64,000 nucleotides of DNA, taken from positions 37,716-101,715 of the forward strand of contig DATMER010000142.1 in assembly GCA_035556715.1 (NCBI GenBank). The letters are read 5' to 3'. Of the stretch, positions 21,904 to 31,754 are shown one piece after another. The DNA is from DATMER01 sp035556715 (GTDB lineage: Bacteria > Acidobacteriota > Thermoanaerobaculia > Multivoradales > UBA5704). The notes below the pieces were generated by a model. That model searched no databases and was not told the DNA's origin. It worked only from the letters and a program-made list of their open reading frames with translations. Numbering within the stretch: position 1 is the stretch's first letter; every line of letters starts with the position of its first letter. A program made the translations under genes and the position numbers.

Positions 21904-24504
21904 ATGATGCTGCTGTCCTCCAAACGACTCTCGGCGTCCCCTTTCCGGGACGCTGTCCTCGCTGTCGCTGCCGTCTTCGCTGTCCTTTTCCTGATCCTGC
22001 CGGCGCCGGCCGAAGCGGCCCAGAAGGTGTCCCGGGCCGAGCGCAAGGAGATGAAGAAGGAGCAGAAGGAGGCGATCGCGAAGCTGCCGGCCAAGTACCA
22101 GGAGTGGCTCGCGGAGATCGATCTGCTCTTGACGGACGAGGAGCTGACCTCGTTCCTGGCCCTGGAGAAGGACTATCAGCGGGATGCGTTCATCGACCGC
22201 TTCTGGGAGGCCCGGGACAAGTACAAGTCCACGGGCGCCAACGAGTTCCGCGACCGCTGGGAGGCCCGCGTGGCGCAGGCTCGCTCCCAGTGGGGGAACC
22301 TGAGCGACGAGCGGTCCAGGATCTTCCTCCTCAACGGTCCCCCCGCCGGCGTGGTCGCGTCGACCTGCTCGACCGTGCTCTGGCCCGTGGAGGCCTGGTT
22401 CTACGCGGGCAGCGACATGCTGGGCCAGGAGTTCGTCGTGGTCTTCTACCGCCGCTGGGGCGGCGGACCCTACCGGGTCTGGAATCCGATGGAGGGGCTG
22501 GACGTCCTGTTCGTGGAGACCTCCTTCTCGATCGGGGCGAGGGGCCACTCCATCGGCGAGATCCGGCAGGGCTGCCCGCGGGACGGCGATCAGCTCGCCA
22601 ACCTGATCGGCTGGGTGGCCGGCCAGCGCATGAGCTACACCATGATCCAGTCGCGCTTCGAGTCGCGGCCGGAGGGTCCCGGAGGCGAGTGGGTCGCCAC
22701 CTTCGGCTCCTACTCGACCGACATCCCCGAGGGGGCCGCCCTCCTGCCTGCCAAGCTGGAGCTGGAGTTCCCGGGCCGCTATCAGAACCGTACCGCGCTC
22801 CAGGGGGTGCTCTCCGTCAACGCCTCGGACGCGGGCCTCGCGAAGCTCGCCGACCACCGCTCCTACAACTTCGTGCTCACCGGCGAGGTCCTCCAGAAGG
22901 GCAAGCTGTTCGACCGTTTCCGTTACAAGTTCGACTTCCCCCTCCAGCAGGTGACCGAGGGCGCGGACACCCAGCTCCCGCTCCTGTTCCAGCGCTACCT
23001 GCGGCCGGGTGACTACATGATGATCGTCAAGGTGGAGGACCTGAACTCGGGCAAGCTCTTCCGCCTGGAGAAGAGCCTGGCCGTGCCGCAGGTGGACAAG
23101 GCCGCGCCGCCGCCGCCGCCGTCCGACCCGGAGACCGCCCGCATCCTGGCCGAGGCCAACGCCGCCATCAGCAGCGGCGAGACCACGGTCAAGATCGTGC
23201 CGCCGCCGGGCGAGCTGCAGACCGGCATGCTCCGCTTCGACACCCTGACCACGGGCGACATCGCCCGCGTCACCTTCGCGCTCGACGGCAAGGCGGTGCT
23301 CACGAAGAGGAAGCCGCCGTTCAGCGTCGAGCTCGACCTGGGCTCCCTGCCCCGTCCGCGCACCCTTTCGGTCACCGCCTTCGACGTCTCCGGCAACCTG
23401 CTGGCGAGCGACGAGACCCTGATCAACGCGGTGGTGAACCGCTTCAAGGTCAAGCTCGTGGAGCCGCGCCGGGGCAAGAAGTACGAGAGCAGCCTGCTGG
23501 CCAACGTGGACGTCGAGATCCCGGACGGCGAGGCCGTCGAGCGGGTGGAGCTCTTCCTCAACGAGACGCGCCTCGCGACCCTCTACCAGCCGCCCTACAC
23601 GCAGCCGATCGTCCTGCCCAAGAACGAGCCGATCGCCTACGTGCGGGCCGTAGCCTTCCTGACCGACGGCAACTCCACCGAGGATCTGGTCTTCGTCAAC
23701 GCGCCGGACAACCTGGGGGAGATCGACATCCAGTTCGTCGAGCTCTACACCTCGGTGTTCGACCGCCAGGGCCGGCCGCTGGAGGGGATGGAGCAGAAGG
23801 ACTTCACGGTCGTGGAGGACGGCGTCCGCCAGGAGATCGCCCGCTTCGAGAAGGTCACGAACCTGCCGATCCATACGGCCGTGGCCCTGGACATCTCGGC
23901 CTCCATGGACGACAAGCTCGACCAGACCCGGCAGGCCGCCCTGCGATTCCTGGAGCAGACGATCCAGCCCAAGGACCGCGCCGCGATCGTCACGTTCAAC
24001 GACCGGCCGAACCTGGCCGTGAAGTTCACCAAGGACGTCAACACGCTCGCGGGCGGGCTCGCGGGTCTCAAGGCCGAGCGCGGCACGGCGCTCTACGACT
24101 CGCTCATCTTCAGCCTCTTCTACTTCAACGGGGTCAAGGGGCAGCGCGCCGTGCTCCTGCTCTCGGACGGCAAGGACGAGGGCAGCCGCTTCAGCTACGA
24201 GGACGCCCTCGACTATGCCCGCCGGGCCGGAGTGACGGTCTACTCGATCGGTCTCGGGGAGGACGTGGACCGCAAGAAGCTGGAGAAGATCTCCGAGGAG
24301 ACCGGCGGCCGTGCCTTCTTCGTGGAGAGCACCGCGGGGCTCGATGCCATCTACCACACGATCGAGGAGGAGCTGCGCTCCAAGTACCTGATCGCCTACC
24401 AGTCGAGCAACACCGGCGGCAGCGACGAGTTTCGCACGGTGGACCTGAAGGTGGTGGGCAAGCCCGGGGTGGAAGCCAAGACTCTTCGTGGATACTACCC
24501 GTGA
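21904..24504 (+). CDS. Secreted GWxTD-like/VWFA-related protein, copy 1
   Basis: 866 residues. ATG at 21904 is used; a TTG further upstream gives no signal peptide. After an export signal (VLAVAAVFAVLFLILPAPAEA) comes a GWxTD-like region (about 40-330; FLALEKDYQRDAFIDRFWEA and GNLSDERSRIFLLNG). An Ig-like part with VTFALDGKAVLTKRKPP follows, then a C-terminal VWA domain with MIDAS DISAS at Asp663 and LSDGKDEGS. The end RGYYP is shared with the next two genes. This VWA type is a hallmark of Acidobacteria; role unknown, probably periplasmic or surface binding. It is first of three tandem paralogues. Confidence 0.88.
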   Translation: MMLLSSKRLSASPFRDAVLAVAAVFAVLFLILPAPAEAAQKVSRAERKEMKKEQKEAIAKLPAKYQEWLAEIDLLLTDEELTSFLALEKDYQRDAFIDRFWEARDKYKSTGANEFRDRWEARVAQARSQWGNLSDERSRIFLLNGPPAGVVASTCSTVLWPVEAWFYAGSDMLGQEFVVVFYRRWGGGPYRVWNPMEGLDVLFVETSFSIGARGHSIGEIRQGCPRDGDQLANLIGWVAGQRMSYTMIQSRFESRPEGPGGEWVATFGSYSTDIPEGAALLPAKLELEFPGRYQNRTALQGVLSVNASDAGLAKLADHRSYNFVLTGEVLQKGKLFDRFRYKFDFPLQQVTEGADTQLPLLFQRYLRPGDYMMIVKVEDLNSGKLFRLEKSLAVPQVDKAAPPPPPSDPETARILAEANAAISSGETTVKIVPPPGELQTGMLRFDTLTTGDIARVTFALDGKAVLTKRKPPFSVELDLGSLPRPRTLSVTAFDVSGNLLASDETLINAVVNRFKVKLVEPRRGKKYESSLLANVDVEIPDGEAVERVELFLNETRLATLYQPPYTQPIVLPKNEPIAYVRAVAFLTDGNSTEDLVFVNAPDNLGEIDIQFVELYTSVFDRQGRPLEGMEQKDFTVVEDGVRQEIARFEKVTNLPIHTAVALDISASMDDKLDQTRQAALRFLEQTIQPKDRAAIVTFNDRPNLAVKFTKDVNTLAGGLAGLKAERGTALYDSLIFSLFYFNGVKGQRAVLLLSDGKDEGSRFSYEDALDYARRAGVTVYSIGLGEDVDRKKLEKISEETGGRAFFVESTAGLDAIYHTIEEELRSKYLIAYQSSNTGGSDEFRTVDLKVVGKPGVEAKTLRGYYP

Positions 24505-26993
24505 GGTATCTCCCGCTCCTCCTGCTCCTCGTCGCCCTCCCGCTCGCGGCCGAGCCCCTCCCCGAGAAGTACCGCGTCTGGCTGGAGGACGTGGAGCTCC
24601 TCCTGAGCCCGGAGGAGCGGGCCACCTTTCTGGCTCTCGGCCAGGACTACCAGCGCGACGCGTTCATCCGCCGCTTCTGGGAGGTCCGCGACGAACAGCC
24701 GCGGACCGCGCGCAACGAGCTCAGGGAGGGATGGGAGAGCCGCATCCAGGAGGCGAGACGGCGCTTCGTCGACCTGACCGACGGCCGCGCCCGGGTCCTG
24801 CTCTTCAACGGCATCCCGGACGAGGTGATCGTCTCGGGCTGCCCCACGGTGCTCTGGCCCCTGGAGGCGTGGATCTACAGCCGGAGCGAGCGGACGAAGG
24901 CGCAGCTCGTCGTCATCCTCTACCAGAAATGGGGAGCCGGGAAGTACCGCATCTGGAACCCTCTGGACGGGATGGGAGCGCTCTTGGCCGACGGCGCCGC
25001 CACGGTCGGTGAGCCGGGAGCGGCCGGGGGGAATCCCGGCATCCTGAGCTGCAGGAACCACGAGCACGGGACCCGGATCGCCGGGGCCATCGGCTGGGTC
25101 GGCTCGCAGGGGATGGGCTGGCAGATGCTCGAGGCGAAGCTCGACTCGCCCCCTCCGCCGCCGTCCGGCGAGTGGGTCCCCACCTTCACCTCCTACTCGA
25201 CCGACGTGCCCGAGGGGGCGCCGGCCCTCAACGCCCGGCTCGACGTCGATTTCCCCGGCCGGCGGCAGAGCCGGACCGTGCTCCAGGCGCTGCTCACCGT
25301 CTCGGCCGCCGAGGCCGGCCAGGCGCAGCTCGCCGGCAGCCGGTCGTACAACTTCCTCCTGACCGGCGAGGTGGTCCGGCGCAGCGGGGAGGACACGGAG
25401 CTGTTCGACAGCTTCCGCTACCGGTTCGACCTCCCTGCCTCTCAGGGGGAAGCGATCCCCCTCGTCTTCCAGAGGCCTCTGCGCCCGGGGGAGTACACCC
25501 TTATCCTCAAGCTGGAGGACATGGCCTCGGGCCGCTTCTTCCGGGCCGAGCGGCCTCTCTCCGTGCCCAAGGTCGAGAACGATCTGCCACCGCCGCCCCC
25601 ATCCGATCCCGAGACCGCCCGCCGCCTGGCCGAAGCTACCGCCGCCCTGGTGAACGGCGAGACCGTGGTCAAGCTCCTCCAGCCCTTCGGCGAGCTGCAG
25701 ACCGGGATGAACCGCTTCGACACCCTGACCAGCGGCGATGTCTCCCAGGTCACCTTCGCCCTCGACGGCAAGCCGGTGCTGACCAAGAGGAAACCGCCGT
25801 TCAGCGTGGAGCTGGACCTGGGCTCCCTGCCCAAGCCCCGGACGCTGGAAGCCACGGCCTTCGACGCTTCCGGCCGGGAGGTCGCGCGCGACGAGATGCT
25901 CGTCAACGCGGCCTCGAACCGCTTCCGGGTGCGGCTCGTGGAGCCGCGCCAGGGGCAGCGGTACGAGAGCAGCCTGCTGGCCCGCATGGAGGTCGAAGCG
26001 CCGGACGGCGAGTCGATCGAGCGCGTCGAGGTCTTCCTCGACGAGACCCGGGTGGCCACCCTGTTCCAGCCCCCCTGGGAGCAGCCGATAATACTTTCTC
26101 CAAGCCGGCCCCAGGACCGCTCGCTCGCCTACGTGCGGACCGTGGCATACCTGACCGACGGCAGCTCCACCGAGGACCTGGTCTTCGTCAACGCCCCCGA
26201 CTACCTGGAGCAGATCGACGTCGATTTCGTCGAGCTCTACACCACGGCGCTCGACCGGCAGGGGCGGCCCGTCGAGGGGCTGGCGGCGAAGGACTTCACG
26301 GTCTCCGAGGACGGCAAGCGGCAGCAGATCGCCCGCTTCGAGCGGGTCACCGACCTGCCGATCCACGCCGCGGTGGTGCTCGACGTCTCGGCCTCCATGG
26401 AGGACAGTCTGGAGCGGGCCACGGGCGCCGCGCTCGGCTTCCTGCAGAGCGCCATGCGGCCGAAGGACCGCGCCGCGCTCGTCACCTTCAACGACCGGCC
26501 CCACCTGGCGGTGAAGTTCACGAAGGACGTGGACGTCCTGGCCGGCGGCCTCGCCGGGCTCAAGGCCGAGCGCGGCACCGCCCTCTACGACACGATCGTC
26601 TTCAGCCTCTTCTACTTCAACGGGGTGAAGGGCCAGCGGGCGGTCGTGCTGCTCTCCGACGGCAAGGACGAGGGGAGCCGCTTCAGCTATGAGGATGCCC
26701 TGGACTACGCCCGCCGGGCCGGCGTGGCCATCTATCCGATCGGCCTGGGCGAGGAGCTGGAGAAGAGGAAGCTGGAGAAGCTGGCCGAGGAGACCGGAGG
26801 CCGGGCGTTCTTCCTCAAGGACGCCGCCGAGCTCGCCGGGATCTACGCCGCCATCCAGGAGGAGCTGCGCTCCAAGTACCTGATCGCCTACCAGTCCACG
26901 AATACCACCGGCAGCGACGGCTTCCGCGCGGTCGACCTCAAGGTGAGCCGGCCGGGGGTGGAGGCGAAGACTTTGCGCGGGTACTATCCGTGA
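24501..26993 (+). CDS. Secreted GWxTD-like/VWFA-related protein, copy 2
   Basis: 830 residues from GTG, which overlaps the previous stop (GTGA), so it is translationally coupled. Short signal peptide (YLPLLLLLVALPLAAEP). Same domain order as copy 1: FLALGQDYQRDAFIRRFWEV, FVDLTDGRARVLLFNG, FALDGKPVLTKRKPP, and VWA MIDAS DVSAS at Asp628. Close resemblance to copy 1 throughout points to recent duplication. A short extra loop (ILSPSRPQDRS) is found where copies 1 and 3 have simpler sequence. Confidence 0.88.
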   Translation: MRYLPLLLLLVALPLAAEPLPEKYRVWLEDVELLLSPEERATFLALGQDYQRDAFIRRFWEVRDEQPRTARNELREGWESRIQEARRRFVDLTDGRARVLLFNGIPDEVIVSGCPTVLWPLEAWIYSRSERTKAQLVVILYQKWGAGKYRIWNPLDGMGALLADGAATVGEPGAAGGNPGILSCRNHEHGTRIAGAIGWVGSQGMGWQMLEAKLDSPPPPPSGEWVPTFTSYSTDVPEGAPALNARLDVDFPGRRQSRTVLQALLTVSAAEAGQAQLAGSRSYNFLLTGEVVRRSGEDTELFDSFRYRFDLPASQGEAIPLVFQRPLRPGEYTLILKLEDMASGRFFRAERPLSVPKVENDLPPPPPSDPETARRLAEATAALVNGETVVKLLQPFGELQTGMNRFDTLTSGDVSQVTFALDGKPVLTKRKPPFSVELDLGSLPKPRTLEATAFDASGREVARDEMLVNAASNRFRVRLVEPRQGQRYESSLLARMEVEAPDGESIERVEVFLDETRVATLFQPPWEQPIILSPSRPQDRSLAYVRTVAYLTDGSSTEDLVFVNAPDYLEQIDVDFVELYTTALDRQGRPVEGLAAKDFTVSEDGKRQQIARFERVTDLPIHAAVVLDVSASMEDSLERATGAALGFLQSAMRPKDRAALVTFNDRPHLAVKFTKDVDVLAGGLAGLKAERGTALYDTIVFSLFYFNGVKGQRAVVLLSDGKDEGSRFSYEDALDYARRAGVAIYPIGLGEELEKRKLEKLAEETGGRAFFLKDAAELAGIYAAIQEELRSKYLIAYQSTNTTGSDGFRAVDLKVSRPGVEAKTLRGYYP

Positions 26994-27028
26994 GGGCAGC
27001 CCGGACGACATGGGTTACGATCCCAAGG

Positions 27029-29530
27029 ATGCTGTACCGGTCCATGCTCCGAAGTCTCCTCCCGCTCCTCCTCCTCTCCCTGCCTGCTCTCGCCGCTGAA
27101 GCTCCCGCGATCCCGGCCGACCTCGACCCGCGGCACAAGAAGTTCCTGGAGGAGGTCGAGCCCCTCATGGACGAGAAGGAGCGCGCCGCGTTCCTCTCTC
27201 TGCGCCAGGACTACCAGCGGGACGCCTTCGTCCAGCGCTTCTGGCAGCAGCGCGATCCGTTCCCGCGGACGGCGGTCAACGAGCTGCGGGTCAACTGGGA
27301 GGATCGGGTCCGCATCGCGAAGGAGCGCTATGGCAACCTGAAGCAGGACCGCGCCCGGATGCTCCTGTTCCACGGCGAGCCCGCGGACGTGATGCGCAAC
27401 CCCTGCTTCGAGATCCTCTCCCCGATGGAGATCTGGTACTACCCGGGGACCGAGCGCATCCGGGACGACTTCACGCTGATCTTCCTGGCTCCGAGCCAGC
27501 GCCTCTGGTATCCGTCCGAGGGGCTCTCGGGCCTGCTCACCCAGTCGATGCAGGCCGGCGGCGCGCGGGGGGTCGGGCTTGAGCGGGCCATCCTGGAGGG
27601 GTGCCCCCGCGGGGACGAGGTCCTCGGCCGGATCGCCCGGGCGCTCGACTGGGCCGTGATGAAGGACAGGGTCATCCCCAACCCCGGGGAGGAGTGGCTG
27701 TCGACCTTCCTCTCCTACTCCACCGAGCTGCCGGAGGGCGCCGGGACCTTCCCGGCCCAGGTCGACCTCTCCTTCCCGGGCCGCTACGGGAGCCGGACCA
27801 CGGTCCAGGCGCTGGTGAGCGTGCCCAGGGATGCAGTCAAGCCGGAGCGGATCAAGGACATCGCCTCCTACAACTTCGTGGTGGACGGCGAGGTGCTCTA
27901 CAAGGGCGAGCTGTTCGAGCACTTCCGCTACCGGTTCATCGTCCCGGAGAACGAGGTGGCGGCGGCGGTGACCGCGGATCCGAAGTCCACCATCCCCCTG
28001 GTCTTCCAGCGCTACCTGCGGCCGGGCAGCTACAGCCTGATCCTGCGGATCGAGGACACCGGCGGCAAACGCTGGTTCCGCGAGCAGAGGGAGATCGAGA
28101 TCCCCTCGGTTGAATCGGCCCCCGCCCCGGCTCCCAGCCTGGCTGCCCTCGCCGAAGCCAACTCGGACCCCATGCTCTCGGACGAGCAGGGCATCCGCAT
28201 CCTCGCGCCGCCACCGGGGCTGCTCACCGGCAAGGTGCGCCTGGAGGCCACGATCAGCGGCGAGGGGATCGCCCGTGTCAGCTTCCTGCTCAACGGCAAG
28301 ACCATCCTGACCAAGGCGAAGCCCCCCTACAGCGTGGAGCTGAACGTGGGCGACCAGCCGCGCATCCACACCCTCACGGCAGTGGCCCTGGGTGCCAACG
28401 GTCAGAAGGTGGCCGAGGACGAGGTCCTGCTCAACACCGGCCCCCACCGCTTCTCGGTGCGGCTGGTCGAGCCCCAGTCGGGCAAGGCCTACCGCTCCAG
28501 CCTCCGCGCCCAGGCCCAGGTGGACGTGCCCGAGGGGGAGAAGCTCGACCGGGTGGAGCTCTACCTGAACGAGACCCTCCTCGCGACCCTGTACCAGCCG
28601 CCGTTCGTGCAGCCGGTGCTGATCCCCCAGGACCAGGAGCTGACCTACGTCCGGGCCGTGGCCTACCTGGCCGACGGCAACTCCAGCGAGGACACGGTCC
28701 TGGTCAACGTGCCGGGGGACTTCACCGACCAGCTGGACGTCCAGTTCGTGGAGCTCTTCACTTCCGTGGTGGATGGCCGCGGCCGTCCGATCGAGGGGCT
28801 GACCCGGGAGGACTTCACGGTCTACGAGGATGGGGTCGAGCAGGAGGTGAGGCGCTTCGAGCTGGTGCGCGACGTGCCCATCTACGCCGGAGTGCTTCTC
28901 GATACCTCGGGCTCCATGGGGGACCGCGGGGGCGAGAAGCTGCAGGCGGCGGTCCGCGGCGCCCTGACCTTCTTTGAGAACGTCATCACTCCCAAAGACC
29001 GGGCCGCGGTCATCACCTTTGCCGACGAGCCGAGCCTCATGGTCCGCTTCACGAACCAGACCGAGGTGCTGGCTGGCGGCCTCGCCGGCCTGACCGGCGA
29101 GGGGGACACGGCGCTCCACGACAGCATCGTCTACGCCCTCTACTACTTCGGCGGCCTCAAGGGGAAGCGGGCCATCATCCTGCTCTCGGACGGCCAGGAC
29201 TTCGGCAGCAAGTACGACTTCGGCGAGGCGCTGGACTACGCCCGGCGGAGCGGCGTGGCAATCTACACCGTGGGGATCGACCTCAAGGAGTTCGAGGTCC
29301 GCACCAAGCTCCAGAAGCTGGCCGAGGAGACCGGCGGCCGCGCCTTCTTCATCGGCGTGACCGGCGAGCTGGACAAGGTCTTCGAGACCGTGGAGAAGGA
29401 GCTGCGCTCGCAGTACCTGCTGGCCTACCAGTCCTCGAACCCGGGCCGCGACGACAAGTTCCGCGCCGTCGAGGTGAAGGTCTCGAAGCCGGGGATGGAA
29501 GCCAAGACCGTGCGGGGTTATTACCCCTGA
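27029..29530 (+). CDS. Secreted GWxTD-like/VWFA-related protein, copy 3
   Basis: 833 residues from ATG at 27029 with signal peptide MLRSLLPLLLLSLPALAAEA. A GTG at 26990 overlapping the previous stop in GTGA would add 13 residues and is a real alternative given the same junction in the gene before. Same architecture, more diverged: FLSLRQDYQRDAFVQRFWQQ, GNLKQDRARMLLFHG, VSFLLNGKTILTKAKPP, VWA MIDAS DTSGS at Asp625 (the classical form). Ends RGYYP like its neighbours. Confidence 0.88.
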   Translation: MLYRSMLRSLLPLLLLSLPALAAEAPAIPADLDPRHKKFLEEVEPLMDEKERAAFLSLRQDYQRDAFVQRFWQQRDPFPRTAVNELRVNWEDRVRIAKERYGNLKQDRARMLLFHGEPADVMRNPCFEILSPMEIWYYPGTERIRDDFTLIFLAPSQRLWYPSEGLSGLLTQSMQAGGARGVGLERAILEGCPRGDEVLGRIARALDWAVMKDRVIPNPGEEWLSTFLSYSTELPEGAGTFPAQVDLSFPGRYGSRTTVQALVSVPRDAVKPERIKDIASYNFVVDGEVLYKGELFEHFRYRFIVPENEVAAAVTADPKSTIPLVFQRYLRPGSYSLILRIEDTGGKRWFREQREIEIPSVESAPAPAPSLAALAEANSDPMLSDEQGIRILAPPPGLLTGKVRLEATISGEGIARVSFLLNGKTILTKAKPPYSVELNVGDQPRIHTLTAVALGANGQKVAEDEVLLNTGPHRFSVRLVEPQSGKAYRSSLRAQAQVDVPEGEKLDRVELYLNETLLATLYQPPFVQPVLIPQDQELTYVRAVAYLADGNSSEDTVLVNVPGDFTDQLDVQFVELFTSVVDGRGRPIEGLTREDFTVYEDGVEQEVRRFELVRDVPIYAGVLLDTSGSMGDRGGEKLQAAVRGALTFFENVITPKDRAAVITFADEPSLMVRFTNQTEVLAGGLAGLTGEGDTALHDSIVYALYYFGGLKGKRAIILLSDGQDFGSKYDFGEALDYARRSGVAIYTVGIDLKEFEVRTKLQKLAEETGGRAFFIGVTGELDKVFETVEKELRSQYLLAYQSSNPGRDDKFRAVEVKVSKPGMEAKTVRGYYP

Positions 29531-30108
29531 GTCAACTGCCGAAGCTGGTTCTCGCCTCGGGCTCCCCCCGGCGGCGCGAGCTGCTGGAGGGCCTCGGTGT
29601 CCGCTTCACGGTCCGGGCCGTGGACCTGGACGAGTCGTTGCGGCCTGGAGAGCCTCCGTGGGCCTACGTCCTGCGCCTCGCTGCCGAAAAAGCCGCTGCC
29701 CGGATCGAGCCGGGGGAGCTGGTCCTGGCCGCGGACACCACGGTGGTGGTGGACGGCGAGATCCTGGGCAAGCCCCGGGACGAGGACGATGCCCGCCGCA
29801 TGCTCCGTCTCCTCTCCGGACGGGACCACACCGTCCTCACCGGCATCGCTCTGGAGGAAGGGGACCGAAGGCTGGCCGAGGTGGACGAGACCCGCGTCCG
29901 CTTCGCGCCCCTCTCGGACGCCGAAGTGGACTGGTACGTCGCCACTGGAGAGCCCATGGACAAGGCCGGGGCCTATGCCATCCAGGGCCTGGGATCGCTC
30001 TTCGTGGAGGCGGTGGAGGGGAGCTACTCGAACGTGGTCGGCCTACCCATCCCCCGGGTGTACCGCCTGTTCGCCCGGCTGGGGTATGACCTCAAGGACT
30101 TCCGCTAG
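29527..30108 (+). CDS. maf: Maf-family nucleotide pyrophosphatase, likely CTG start
   Basis: Homology begins well upstream of the first in-frame GTG at 29620: codons from 29527 read LSQLPKLVLASGSPRRRELL, containing the essential Maf motif SGSPRR. No ATG, GTG or TTG exists in frame there. The likely start is CTG at 29527 overlapping the previous stop (CTGA), mirroring the GTGA junctions of the two genes before. Further motifs are AADTTVVVDGEILGKP, DKAGAYAIQG and SNVVGLPI. Maf removes pyrophosphate from dTTP, UTP or modified nucleotides. 193 residues, the normal family length. Confidence 0.88.
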   Translation: MSQLPKLVLASGSPRRRELLEGLGVRFTVRAVDLDESLRPGEPPWAYVLRLAAEKAAARIEPGELVLAADTTVVVDGEILGKPRDEDDARRMLRLLSGRDHTVLTGIALEEGDRRLAEVDETRVRFAPLSDAEVDWYVATGEPMDKAGAYAIQGLGSLFVEAVEGSYSNVVGLPIPRVYRLFARLGYDLKDFR

Positions 30109-30416
30109 CCTCCGAACTTGATCGGCTCCCCCAGGGAGTCGAGGGAGAAGTTGGCCATGATCTGGTGGCCGTTGAAGTCGAGCACGCGGATGTCCTCTTC
30201 CGTCTCCAGGTCCTTGGAGACGTTGACGAAGGAGTGCTCGTAGCGGGCGCGGACGGCGTCGAGGTCCACCTCGTAGGCGATGAACTTGTCGATCCCCTTG
30301 TAGCGCAGCTTGCCGATCAGACGCTCGTCGGTCAGCTCGGGGTAGGTCGAGAGCACCAGGATCGGTCCGCTCCCGGTGAAGATCAGGTAGGCACGCACGT
30401 GAGAATTCGGGCTCAT
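30105..30416 (-). CDS. Conserved small hypothetical protein
   Basis: 103 residues, cytoplasmic. GGGAGGGAG precedes the ATG. The pattern is mostly beta-strands (AYLIFTGSGPILVLSTYP, DIRVLDFNGHQIMANF) with one helix, and it reads like a single-domain protein. It overlaps the maf stop by four bases, tail to tail. No function recognised. Confidence 0.65.
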   Translation of the reverse strand: MSPNSHVRAYLIFTGSGPILVLSTYPELTDERLIGKLRYKGIDKFIAYEVDLDAVRARYEHSFVNVSKDLETEEDIRVLDFNGHQIMANFSLDSLGEPIKFGG

Positions 30417-30492
30417 CGCTCCCTCCCGGGGAAGTTTGGCTGAAACTAGCCTCCGGCAACCGAGCTGTCAAGGAAGAGGTACAGTTCCGGCC

Positions 30493-31230
30493 ATGAGCAC
30501 GGCGGTCGTCCTGGTCCACCCCCGGGAAGAAGGCAACGTCGGGTCGGCAGCCCGGGCCATGGCGAACATGGGGCTCGACCGCCTGATCCTGGTCGAGCCG
30601 GCGCCGGCGATCGGCAGGGTGGCGACGGCCTTCGCGGTGGGGGCGAAGCACGTGCTCGACGCCTGCGAGCGGAAGCCGACCCTGCGGGAGGCCCTCGCCC
30701 CGTTTCGGAGGGTGGTGGGGACCACCTCGGCGCGGGACCGCCGCTGGGACGTGCCGCTGCTCTCTCCCAAAGAGCTGCCCGCCTGGTTGGTCCAGGATCC
30801 TCCCGATACCCCTACAGCCCTGGTCTTCGGACCCGAGGTGGGCGGGCTCACCAACGACGACTTGTCCCTGGCGAGCGTGCTGGTGACCATCCCCTGCTCG
30901 CCGGTCCAGCCCACGCTCAACTTGGCGCAGGCAGTGCTGATCCTGGCCTACGAGCTCTATATCTTCCGGGGGTCCCGCGGCGAGCTCCCCCCGCCCGCCA
31001 CGGTCGGCCATCCCGATCCGCCCGCCACGTCCGCGGAAGTGGACGGCCTCTTCGACCACGCCACGGACGTCCTCCACCGGATCGGCTTCGACCGCGACGA
31101 CAGCTTCGAGGGGGTGCTGCGCGACCTGAGGAGGCTCGCGGCCCGGGCGGCTCCAAACAGCCGCGACGTGGCGATCCTCCGGGGGATCTGCCGGCGGGCT
31201 CAGCGGGCTCTGGAGCGGAAAGAAAGCTAG
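30493..31230 (+). CDS. trmJ: tRNA 2'-O-methyltransferase, TrmJ/SpoU type
   Basis: 245 residues from ATG at 30493. The SPOUT knot motifs are clear: VHPREEGNVGSAARAMANMG (motif 1), ALVFGPEVGGLTNDD (motif 2) and PTLNLAQAVLILAYEL (motif 3). The extra C-terminal helical region (about 165-245) fits TrmJ, which methylates residue 32 of the anticodon loop using SAM. A longer frame from 30436 lacks a start with a ribosome binding site. Confidence 0.88.
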   Translation: MSTAVVLVHPREEGNVGSAARAMANMGLDRLILVEPAPAIGRVATAFAVGAKHVLDACERKPTLREALAPFRRVVGTTSARDRRWDVPLLSPKELPAWLVQDPPDTPTALVFGPEVGGLTNDDLSLASVLVTIPCSPVQPTLNLAQAVLILAYELYIFRGSRGELPPPATVGHPDPPATSAEVDGLFDHATDVLHRIGFDRDDSFEGVLRDLRRLAARAAPNSRDVAILRGICRRAQRALERKES

Positions 31231-31754
31231 AAGCTGTCCCGCGTGAACCCGCGGGTGACCATCTGGTAGGTGAGCGCGGCCATGCACCGGCGGGCGACCT
31301 TGCGGACGCTGGAGGGGTGATAGCCCATCTTCTCGGCCACCTCGGACGAGTCGTAGCCGAGGCCGTAGCGGAGTTGGAGGAGCTTGCGGCAGCGCGGCGG
31401 CAGGTCCTCGAGGAGGCTGTTCAAGTCCCAGAGCAGCTCGGCGCGCTCCTGCGGCGCGGCCACGGGCTCGGACAGGAGCTCGAGGATGGCGGTGTCCACC
31501 GAGTTGTAGAGCGAGTTGCGCCGCTTGCGCCAATAGACAACACAGCGGTTGCGCAGGGTCACCAGGAGCCAGGCCTCGGGGTCCTGGATCGTCTCCCATT
31601 TCTGAATCGTGGAGACGAGGGCCTCCTGGATCAGGTCCTCCGCATCGTGCGCCGGGATGCGGTAGCGACCAAGAACCTGCTTCAACCTGGGGCGCAACCG
31701 CCGCAGGAGCTCATCTATGGACTCCCTACCTACTGGCTGATCGGACACTGCCAT
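31227..31754 (-). CDS. ECF-like RNA polymerase sigma factor
   Basis: 175 residues. Region 2 is visible in RIPAHDAEDLIQEALVSTIQ and AWLLVTLRNRCVVYWRKRR; region 4 in LLEDLPPRCRKLLQLRYGLG and SSEVAEKMGYHPSSVRKVARR. ATG at 31754 has GGAAG upstream; a TTG at 31772 is the alternative. No anti-sigma gene is adjacent. It overlaps trmJ by four bases tail to tail. Confidence 0.9.
   Translation of the reverse strand: MAVSDQPVGRESIDELLRRLRPRLKQVLGRYRIPAHDAEDLIQEALVSTIQKWETIQDPEAWLLVTLRNRCVVYWRKRRNSLYNSVDTAILELLSEPVAAPQERAELLWDLNSLLEDLPPRCRKLLQLRYGLGYDSSEVAEKMGYHPSSVRKVARRCMAALTYQMVTRGFTRDSF

Noticed and set aside
21832..24357. 841-codon antisense frame, and a similar 838-codon one over 24495-27011
   Set aside because: Shadows of the GWxTD/VWA genes, produced by their codon bias; the two resemble each other only because the sense genes are paralogues.
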